Shown here: piece by piece, positions 56,144 through 64,000 of the stretch
Position numbering within the stretch: the stretch's first letter is position 1
Layout of the letters: every line of letters starts with the position of its first letter
DNA from: CAVPXC01 sp963709505
GTDB lineage: Bacteria > Chloroflexota > Anaerolineae > JAAEKA01
Length of the DNA: 64,000 nucleotides
Assembly: GCA_963709505.1 (NCBI GenBank)
Contig: CAVPXC010000005.1
Span: forward strand, 62,001-126,000
Direction: 5' to 3'
Notes under the pieces: generated by a model
What the model saw: the letters and a program-made list of their open reading frames with translations, nothing else
The model's database searches: none
What the model was told of the DNA's origin: nothing
Position numbers and translations under genes: made by a program

Positions 56144-56725
56144 TCTTCCAGGGGACTCCTTTAATTGGTGCTGTGCTTGTTGAGCCAGAGCGCCTCGAGG
56201 ACTAGCGCGGTTTCTTCGCCAGAACATGGTGCGAACGGGAGTTCGCCGAGCATCAATTGGCTACCAGGTGGGTTCAGTGCAACATCTCCTATAACCACCG
56301 CAAGGGCACACTGCGAGGGATGCACTACCAACTTCCACCCAGCACGGAGGACAAGCTAGTTCGGGTGACGCATGGGGCTATCTTCGATGTGATCGTGAAC
56401 CTGAGACCCGAATTCGGCTACTTTTCTACACTGGCATGGGGTCGAGCTGACGGCCGAAAATCGAATGGCGCTGTTCGTTCCCAGAAGCTTTGCCCATGGA
56501 TTCCAGACGCTTTGTGATGGCAGCGAAGTTTTCTACCATATGTCCGAGTTCTACGCACCCGACAGGGCTCGGGGTTTGTTGTGGAGTGATCCGTTGTTTG
56601 GGATCGAGTGGCCGCTGCCAGTGACCGTCATATCGGAACGCGATCGGTTGTCGTCCTTGTCCACTCCTGAGGACTTCGCATCGCTCTGGAGTGATGGCTT
56701 GAGCCCTGATGATTTTGTCAAATGA
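56140..56725 (+). CDS. dTDP-4-dehydrorhamnose 3,5-epimerase-like (one stop, one frame break)
   Basis: RmlC-family cupin of about 194 residues. IGAVLVEPERLED is followed by TAG at about 56203, where relatives have GAG in the DERGFFART motif; the same frame then reads RGFFARTWCEREFAEH. WVQCNISYNHRKGTLRGMHY carries the active-site His. A break near 56447 joins YFSTLAWG to ELTAENRMALFVPRSFAHGF, and YHMSEFYAPDRARGLLWSDP with IEWPLPVTVISERD completes the fold. The start overlaps the methyltransferase stop. It epimerises C3/C5 of a 4-keto sugar, here probably the C-methylated product. Confidence 0.82.
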
Positions 56726-56873
56726 AAATAGACTTGTTCCAAAACAACGCTGGACCAGTTATAGCAACGCCATGACATCTCATCCATGACACAATCGGCC
56801 ACCCTTCAATTGACTGCGGTTCCTTGCAGTACTACCCGGCTTCGCATTTCTCGCAATCAAAGAGGAGAGTATA

Positions 56874-57900
56874 ATGCGTGGCATTTTGTTATCACCAGAA
56901 GACCCGAGTGGCTCAATGTATGGTCCAATAGCCGATGGACTTAATGAGAATGGGGTAGACATTGCGATGGTGTTCCCATGGTCGGAATGGAATTTCGACA
57001 GTTGCAACTTCGTCATTACTTTTGGTCCAATGTACTCGATTGTACAGATCGTTCAAAGACTAGCAGCAATGCAGGAGGTACCTCCTCTGGTTATGTGGTT
57101 TACGGAGCAGCTTCCTCCACCTAACCTGCCCAGTTTGGCAACCAATCGATCGTACGGCTCAGGTACACGCTAGAGTATTGCTACCTGCTAGGGCAGATAC
57201 CTCAATGGCCTTTTGACCACACACCGCTTTCAAGGCTAGTAACCAAACTAGGACGGTATAGATGTTTAGGTGAAATGTTGGCATTGAAGCACGCTGGCTT
57301 GCTGCGCTTTTCTTGTGTTTTCACCGATACCAACTTGCAGATCTTTCGTCAACACGGACTACCTGCTGTGGCGATTCCTATGGGTTATCACATTTCCCAT
57401 GGAGAGCGTTTGGCTCTGGAAAGGGATATCGACGTGGTCTTCCTGGGAAGCAGAGCTGATAGGCGACGCAAAGGAATCATCAGGCAGCTACAAGACGACT
57501 TGACTAGAAATGGGATTTCCTTTGTGATCAGGGATGGCGGTCCCAAACAAGGCTATGCCTTCGGCCCACAACGCACCATACTTTTGAACCGCGTAAGATT
57601 ATGATAAACATAATGCGGCAACCTTGGGATGATCCCGTCTTTAGATTGCTTCTCGCTGCGCCAAATGGCGCAATGTTGCTGTCGGAGGAATTATGGTTGA
57701 CCAGTAGGGGGCCATTATGCCTGAAGGAACACTACGTAGAGGCGAGACCAGATGACTTTCTTGATACGATTCGGTATTACCTGGGTCACACTTTGGAACG
57801 AAGTCGGATTACAGACAACGCTTATGAATTTGCCACAACTCAACTGACGATGGGCAACATGACTCAACGGATACTGCAGCGATTGCGAAACCTGATTTGA
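56874..57900 (+). CDS. CgeB-like glycosyltransferase (two frame breaks)
   Basis: AGAGGAGAG stands 6 bases before the ATG. The N-terminal part is RGILLSPEDPSGSMYGPIAD with FVITFGPMYSIVQIVQRLAA. A break near 57160 leads to LEYCYLLGQIPQWPFDHTPL. HGLPAVAIPMGYHISHGERL, IDVVFLGSRADRRRKGII and LLNRVRLMINIMRQPWDDPV follow, with a break near 57600. The end has FRLLLAAPNGAMLLSEELWL and FLDTIRYYLGHTLERSRITD. This matches the glycosyltransferase-like CgeB group, about 341 residues. It is the last recognisable gene of the polysaccharide locus. Confidence 0.7.
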
Positions 57901-58254
57901 CTGGTCTGAGGTGCTTCGTAAGACAGAACAGCGAAAAGGGCAAAGCTCTCAGTGTCACGAGAAATTTAGGCGTCCCATCATTCCTGTTGGACTATGAAAC
58001 CGGCCTCCTGGCGCCACCTTGGACAGCGAACCTTTGCTCATTGCCATATGCACGCCCTGGAACGATCACCAACCAACCAGATGGGTTTGGTTGAACACAA
58101 CCATGTCGAGACTACCTTCAACCAGAGGGCCATCAAGTTAGAATTCTCGGATCCTTTGGATAGGATGCGCTGTTAAGTTGGTGGCAGATTGAACAGTTGA
58201 AACAAACGTAGAACAAGACAAGCGTACTCGTATCTCACCGCAACGGAGAAAACC
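57901..58254. other. Gene-free spacer before deoB
   Basis: About 354 bases. Short frames on the plus strand show no family resemblance. No strong hairpin or consensus promoter is visible. ACGGAGAAAACC lies directly before the deoB ATG. It marks the end of the polysaccharide locus. Confidence 0.45.
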
Positions 58255-59436
58255 ATGGCTCATCAAGCCGACCGGGTCATCTTAATCGTTCTCGACAGTG
58301 TCGGCTGCGGCGACGCCCCTGATGCCGCAGCCTATGGCGACGAAGGCTCCAACACCTTGAGCAATACAGCTCGGGCGGTGGAGGCCTGCACCTGCCCAAT
58401 CTGGAAGGCTGGGTCTGGGCAACATCGTCGCGAATCGAAGGCGTGTCACCCGCAGCACCCGCCACTGGCGATCTACGGGCGCGCTCACCGAGATCAGCGC
58501 CGGCAAGGACACCACGACCGGCCACTGGGAGCTGGCCGGTGTGGTCTTGGAGCAGCCCTTTCCCGTCTATCCTCATGGGTTTCCGCCGGAGCTGATCGCC
58601 GACTATGAAAGACGCATTGGCAGGGGAACTCTTGGCAACTACCCGGCGTCAGGCACCGAAATTATCAAGGACCTCGGCGAAGAGCATGTACGCACCGGTA
58701 AGCCAATCGTCTACACCTCCGCCGACAGCGTATTTCAGGTAGCTGCCCACGAGGAAATAATCCCTATTGACGAACTGTACCGGCTCTGCGAGATCGCCGC
58801 GAGATGCTGGCCGGCGAGCACGCCGTGGGTCGCGTCATCGCGCGCCCGTTTGTCGGTCAGCCAGGCAACTTCACACGCACGGAGCGCCGCAAGGACTTCA
58901 GTCTGGAACCGCCGGCTGATACCATCCTGGACGTGGTCAAAGCGGCTGGCCTGGACGTGATGGCTGTCGGCAAGATCGAGGACATACTTCGCCCATCGCG
59001 GCCTGACCATGAGCATCCACAGCGGGAACAACATGGCCGGTGTGGATGCCATCCTGGAGTTTCTGTCGATGGACAAGCCAGGCCTGATCTTTGCCAACCT
59101 GGTGGACTTTGATGCTCTCTACGGTCACCGCAACGATCCACCGGGCTACGCAAATGCCCTGGAGGCTTTTGATCGCCGCCTGCCAGAGATCCAGCAGCGC
59201 TTCGCGAGAACGATGTGCTAATCATCACCGCCGATCATGGCAACGATCCAACAACACCAGGCACTGACCATTCTCGTGAACAGGTGCCCATCTTGATCTA
59301 TGGCAACCGAGCCAAGCGCCATCTGGATCTTGGCACGCGAAATAGCTTTGCCGATGTAGCTGCAACAATCGCAGCATTGTTGGATGTGCCATGGGTTGGC
59401 AGTGGCTCATCGTTTGCCAAAATACTTGTTGCGTGA
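58255..59436 (+). CDS. deoB: Phosphopentomutase (at least six frame breaks)
   Basis: Interconverts ribose-1- and ribose-5-phosphate (and the deoxy forms) in nucleoside salvage, with two Mn ions. The metal and active-site motifs are all present: [74 protein letters not shown] and [20 protein letters not shown]. Breaks lie near 58387, 58418, 58445, 58480, 58800, 58987 and 59210. Restored length is about 393 residues, normal for DeoB. So many small indels with all catalytic residues kept argue for consensus error rather than decay. Confidence 0.85.
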
Positions 59437-59991
59437 ATGCCTTTTGGGGGCAACCTTAGCCAGCGGTTGCCATGGTCCGTGGCGCTGAAGTAACGTTTGT
59501 CAGCGCTCTCATAGTTGCCAGGCGAAAGCTTGGCCCAGCTGCTGATGTGCGCTGTCAAGCGGCTCTGGACAAAGTTCGAGTTGGACCCGGAGTACAAAAA
59601 CTCCTGTTGGTTGAAATAAATGGGATAGGCGAATGGCTTGGTTGTCCGCCTATCCCGATTTTGATTTAGCGCTGCGACGACCACCGTTTGGGATGAATCG
59701 CCATCTGCTGAATAGAAGCTCATGGGTGCCATCACGCAATGAGCCATACGTCCACTAGACGACGGCTGAACGTAGGTTGTCCGTACTGCGCTTCAAGGAA
59801 GAGTCGGCTATAATCCTACAAGTTCATAAACCCGAACCGGCTGGCAGGGTGCGTACACACCTGCCTCTAAGGCTGTGCCCCATTGCCAATCGGCGCAGCA
59901 AGCCACTGAGACCCTTGCTCAACGGCCTGAGACTTGCCGTTTTGACGAGCCTATGCTGCCGGGCGACACCCTTCAGACTGGACCCAATATC
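59437..59991. other. Gene-free spacer after deoB
   Basis: About 555 bases with no supported coding region on either strand. The only structure I see is a hairpin with arms GGGATAGGCG (59622-59631) and CGCCTATCCC (59647-59656), which is annotated separately. Confidence 0.5.
59622..59668 (+). terminator. Candidate intrinsic terminator downstream of deoB
   Basis: A perfect 10-bp stem with a 15-base loop is followed by GATTTTGATTT. It lies 186 bases after the deoB stop, so it could end that transcript. Confidence 0.5.
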
Positions 59992-62900
59992 ATGCGAACC
60001 ATAAACCGACACACGATAGGTATCACCCTTGCAATCGCCCTTACGTTGATTCCGAGCCTTGGCAATGCTTCATATGCGCAGGGTTCGACCGGCCTGACAA
60101 ATAATGCTGCATTCCTGACGCAAGAAATAGTGCCTCGCGCTGGTGATAGCAATCAAGGTACTGGCGACCAAAATAGACGTATATCTGAAGCAACCGTAGT
60201 GCGTTCCCTCAGATACGAATATCGCGGCCAATTCTGTGGTAACCTACAGCATTCATCTTCCCGCTGTTGTTCGTACGCCGGAAACCGTGAATAGCTGGCC
60301 TATGCTGGCTGCCAACCCGGAGCGCACGTCGTGGACCCCTGAGGAGGTAAGGGGCAATCTCTCCGTTGCGTGGTACCGCCCCATCGAACCCTACATTCCC
60401 TACAAAATCCAGCCAATAGGAGCCAATGGCAAGATCTATGTATCGACAGCACGGGGACTCTACGCCTTCAATGCTGCCAACGGAAACATCGATTGGGTCT
60501 ATGCAACTGAGCTTCCTTTGGGTCACTCCCCGACGATTGCTACCGTGAACGGGACCAGCGTTGCCTTTGTTGGCGGACATGACCGGAAGATCCATGCCGT
60601 AAACGCACTCACCGGCCAACCGATCGCCGGCTATATCCCTTACGAAGCCGGAGCAGGATTTGACACCAATCCTTTGGTCATTCAAGACACCTACACCAAC
60701 AACCAGCCTGTCATCTTTGCTGGCAATCGAGACGGCTATTTCTACGCCCTTGATGCTGTGACGGGCACTCTCAAATGGAGATACCGAACCGAAGGGCCCA
60801 TTCTTTTCTCGGCTGCCTACAAGAACGGGGTGGTCTATTTTGCGTCCAACGACGCCTATGCGTATGCGTTGAATGCAAGTAACGGTGCCTTGGTCTGGAA
60901 ATCAAGCAAACTCCTCGGTCAAGGATTCCATTCCTTCTGGCCAGTTATCTATACCGAGAAAGCAACCGGACAGAGACTACGTTGTCTTTACCAGCGGAGA
61001 TAATTATCGGCAGTCAGAATTGCTGAGGTCTTCCACAGATGGAAACGGGCATGAGATTTTTGCTGGCATCCCGGTGCTCGGCGATCTGATCTCGCCAACA
61101 AGTTTCGATACTGGTCCAGGAACTTACTGGGGACATGAGCTCAAACCATGGATGTGAGCAGGATCACCGAATATTATGAAGGCAAGCCCTACCGCAGAAC
61201 AGTGTTCGTCCTTGATCGCCTCAACGGCCAGGAATATACCTTCGATCCCGACAATGATGGCCAGACAGAACTATGCTCCCTTTACCTTGTCGGGAGTCAC
61301 TGCCGCAGGCAGTAAATATCCTCCAATCATCAACGGTATAGACAGAGTCTACTATCAGACAACAGCTTACTACAACGGTGGCTGGGTTTCCCGAGGCGAC
61401 CCTGTTGGTTGGAAGTTTGGAATACCGATGTATCAGCAGAGTTGCTCCAGGCAGTGCGGATACATGCCTCCGATGAACCCATGGCTTATTCCTCTGGTGG
61501 CAGACTGATCTACTGGGTCCTTTGCTGCGACCGTGAAGCCGGGGCCTTTGACGTGACTATTCCCTTTGGGCAACCAAATCGAGACTGGTTTATGTGGGGA
61601 TATAGTCTGAACACTCTCGCCCCCGATTATCAAGCCATGTATAATGATGGCGACAGTGCCAACTACAACAATATGAATGGCTTTCAGATTTACAGTGGAC
61701 GCAACCAGAGCAAGAACGGCGTCTACGGCAAACATGGCACCACCCAATCGCCTCCTATCCCCTACAATGGCAAGGTCTACGTGCTCAAAGGAAATGCGAT
61801 TATTGCCTTTGGTCCAAATGGAGGGGGAACAGGGTTGCCGTTGGCCACAACGATTTCGGCGCAGAATTCTCCAACTCCGCTCTCATCTACTGAGGTGCAG
61901 CAACGCCTGGAAAGTGAAATCCAGAAGATGCTTGCTGTAGGCCATCTTCGACCCGGTTATCATGCTGCTGGTTTTATTGACATGTTTGGAGTGGGCAACT
62001 GGGTCGATGAACACGAGTTTGGAGAGATCTTCGACTATTTCCAAAACCCTTCAGATACCGTCGTAACTCTGATTCAGACACTGCCATACCTGTCTCCGAG
62101 CTTACAGACACAGGTCAAGGCATATATCCAGACCAATTATGGACCGGGAACAACGTATGACTTCACTCGCATTGCCCATATCGGTTTTGGAACTGGCGCG
62201 CAACGGGAAGCCTTTGATACTCCCCCGGACGCCTATTACCCAACCAATCCGTATGGGATCGGCGCGCCCTACCAAGTCTCCTTTGAGCCCCATCCACAAC
62301 ACCAATTGTGGGAGAGCGGATGGGTGTGGCTACTGGCTATATTTTCCACCCTTCAATTTCTATGCTGCATGGAAGTATGCCGATCTGTTCAAAGATCCTC
62401 AGAATCCAACAGCCCTGCCTCAATCGATTTTCAACTCAATGAGGAACAAGGTCGAGGCTTTTCCAAGCAGCGGATCTGCTCGTTATACTTTCTTGTTCGC
62501 GCCGGCCATACCTGGTGCACTTGTACATTGCCGGTTATCAAGGATACCTGGAGCTGCAAAGACTGGCCGGCTATCCGGAGGATGCCAACGTCAGAAACTG
62601 GTATAACCAGGCCTTGAATCTGCGGATGAACAGTTTCTCCAAAGACACGCCCTTTGTGGGTGGTCCATGGAACACCGTTGATTGGTACAATCGTGCCCTT
62701 AGCGTGGCCAGGAATTTCATGTTCTTGACGCCCGAGATCGGTGATTACATGTATGTTCATCTTCAGCCTCAGGTGCAGGAGGCGGTCGATGAGTACAACA
62801 AGATTGCGCCCTACTGGTTTGTCTCGAAGTTCGACAACTCGGTGGGAGAAGGCACCCTGCAGCATCTCTACGACTCCCCAGCGATCTTCCAGGCGAAAGC

Positions 62901-63186
62901 CTATGCCTTGAGACAACCTTACGATGAACTGGTGAAGTATCTGGACGCTCCCGCGTTTGCCAGGGGAGACCTATTCTACATCCAGAACCTCGTTGCTGCA
63001 CTGTCTGTTGCTGGACCAAACACGTGTCGCGACCTGAGCGGCGACGGTGTGATCGACATACGCGATATCATGCTGATTTCGAGCCACTTAGGCACAACCG
63101 ATCCCCTGTATGACATCGACGGGAACGGCATCGTCGATGTCCGCGATCTGGCATCCTTCAGCTTCTGCTGGCATAGGCCCTTGTGA
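59992..63186 (+). CDS. Secreted PQQ-type beta-propeller protein with C-terminal dockerin-like domain (several frame breaks)
   Basis: A signal peptide (ITLAIALTLIPSLGNASYAQ) starts a protein of about 1060 residues. A break near 60225 precedes YSIHLPAVVRTPETVNSWPM. The propeller blades follow: GLYAFNAANGNIDWVYATEL, GHDRKIHAVNALTGQPIAGY, GYFYALDAVTGTLKWRYRT and AYALNASNGALVWKSSKLL. Further breaks occur near 60975, 61140, 61280, 61430, 62330 and 62510. The middle has a mostly helical region. The C-terminus is a dockerin-like pair of calcium loops (DLSGDGVIDIRDIMLISSHL and DIDGNGIVDVRDLASFSFCW). The domain probably anchors or pairs the protein at the cell surface. No cohesin is seen in the window. 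Confidence 0.8.
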
Positions 63187-63200
63187 CCCGCTCTGAGTTG

Positions 63201-64000
63201 ATGCTGTCTCCCATGACTAAAGCCTGGTTTCGAATAGGTCTCGCCATTCTTGGTATGCTGCTGGCTGCTTGGCTGCCGTACGCACGTGCCGCCAGCGCGG
63301 TGAGCGGAGCAAGCGCTATCAAGACTCCGGTAGCCTGCCGAGACTTGGATGGCGACGGTAGTGTGAGCGTTTCCGATATCGTGTTGGTTTCAGCGCATCT
63401 CGGCACGACAAATCCCCTCTATGATATCGATGGCGATGGAGCTGTGACTGTAGCCGACCTGAGAATGCTCGGCAGCTGCTGGCATCAGCCCCTTGTGGCG
63501 TCCCGCCGGATCAATGTGCCGATCTTTACCGGTCCGGCAGGTTTCGACCAGTTCGCAGTCTCCTGGTTTGGCCAGGTTACGCCAACGGACAACTACGCCG
63601 ACGTGCGGGTAGGCGTCTATTATCCGGAAATCTTGACGGTTCATGTGGCTATCATGGATCGCCTTCTATGGTTTGATCCGGCGCCTTCTCCGGCCAACTT
63701 GGAAGCCTGGGACGCTGTGACGCTCTACCTGGATTTGGATGGAAACGTCGGAGCGAACCCGGATGCCAACTCCTACCGGCTCGTTGGCCAGCTCTGGGCG
63801 CAGAGCGGCGATAACCGGCAGGCCACCTATCGAGGCAACGGCACAGGCTGGGTTGCTAACCCCATGGTGTTTTCAGCCGACACGACGTGGAGAGGCAACT
63901 ATCCCAACGACAACGTCGACGACAAGGGGTGGACCATCACGTTTTGGATCCCCTTTTCGAGCCTGGGACTAACCGGACCGCCGCCTGAAGGCGCCGTCTG
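63201..64000 (+). CDS. Secreted protein with N-terminal dockerin-like domain, partial at window end
   Basis: The frame is open to the window edge (about 266 residues seen). A signal peptide (FRIGLAILGMLLAAWLPYARA) is followed at once by a dockerin-like pair (DLDGDGSVSVSDIVLVSAHL and DIDGDGAVTVADLRMLGSCW) that closely matches the C-terminal one of the preceding protein. The rest, from RINVPIFTGPAGF, is beta-rich (VTLYLDLDGNVGANPDANSY) and resembles CBM9- or DOMON-type sugar or heme-binding sandwiches. That resemblance is weak. The start is ATG 63201 or 63213. A GTG at 63183 overlapping the previous stop is also possible. Dockerins normally sit at the C-terminus, so this arrangement is unusual. 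Confidence 0.72.
   Translation, partial: MLSPMTKAWFRIGLAILGMLLAAWLPYARAASAVSGASAIKTPVACRDLDGDGSVSVSDIVLVSAHLGTTNPLYDIDGDGAVTVADLRMLGSCWHQPLVASRRINVPIFTGPAGFDQFAVSWFGQVTPTDNYADVRVGVYYPEILTVHVAIMDRLLWFDPAPSPANLEAWDAVTLYLDLDGNVGANPDANSYRLVGQLWAQSGDNRQATYRGNGTGWVANPMVFSADTTWRGNYPNDNVDDKGWTITFWIPFSSLGLTGPPPEGAV

Noticed and set aside
31382..56205. Stop codon reassignment or programmed readthrough
   Set aside because: TGA, TAA and TAG replace different residues (Arg, Gln, Tyr, Glu), and intact genes in the window use all three as normal stops.
59298..59747. Minus-strand reading frame of about 150 codons after deoB
   Set aside because: It overlaps the end of deoB and a hairpin, and its product shows no recognisable domain or plausible start.

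Overview
The window looks like a chromosomal piece of an uncultured Chloroflexota (Anaerolineae or Caldilineae type). That is inferred from GC-rich coding, envelope genes built around SPFH, DUF2207, LysM, TolB-propeller and dockerin-like domains, family-39 glycosyltransferases with Chloroflexota-style loop motifs, and abundant short palindromic repeats between genes. I ran no database search, so the placement is provisional. I saw no tRNA, rRNA, CRISPR array, phage module or complete insertion sequence.

Region 1 (1-13 kb) is mixed housekeeping and envelope biology. It holds a phosphoglycerate mutase, a minus-strand four-gene membrane-stress-like module (DUF2207, zinc-ribbon membrane protein, coiled-coil protein, SPFH protein), a GT2 plus LPG-synthase-type flippase pair, an HD phosphohydrolase, a TolB-like propeller protein, a sugar 3,5-epimerase, a LysM protein and a CNBD-SpoIIE phosphatase. 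Region 2 (13-24 kb) starts with promoter and hairpin elements. It continues with a Dpm1-like GT2, a scar area (partial duplicate of a radical SAM gene, a truncated GT39 and a ten-copy palindrome array), the full B12-binding radical SAM gene, an O-antigen-ligase/TPR protein, and DUF4910, class III aminotransferase, glucose-1-phosphate cytidylyltransferase and PIG-L deacetylase genes.

Region 3 (24-57.9 kb) is a large surface-polysaccharide locus, all on the plus strand. It holds membrane proteins, a Wzm/Wzt-type ABC exporter, at least twelve glycosyltransferases of the GT2, GT4, GT39 and CgeB types, two intact or near-intact sugar-nucleotide genes, a second O-antigen-ligase-like protein, a polysaccharide pyruvyl transferase, and an epimerase, C-methyltransferase and 3,5-epimerase set. 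A simple model is that the cytidylyltransferase, aminotransferase, C-methyltransferase and epimerases make an unusual activated sugar, the glycosyltransferases assemble a glycan, and the ABC exporter or ligases export and join it. Region 4 (58-64 kb) holds phosphopentomutase and two secreted proteins whose dockerin-like domains lie next to each other across the gene boundary.

Many genes have one to seven frame breaks or in-frame stops. Several lie in homopolymers (GGG, GGGG, T7, C7) and they concentrate at 21-33 kb and 50-63 kb, while 33.7-50 kb is nearly clean. This suggests low-coverage long-read consensus error, but real decay cannot be excluded. I use CDS where a full-length family architecture can be followed across the breaks, and pseudogene for remnants.
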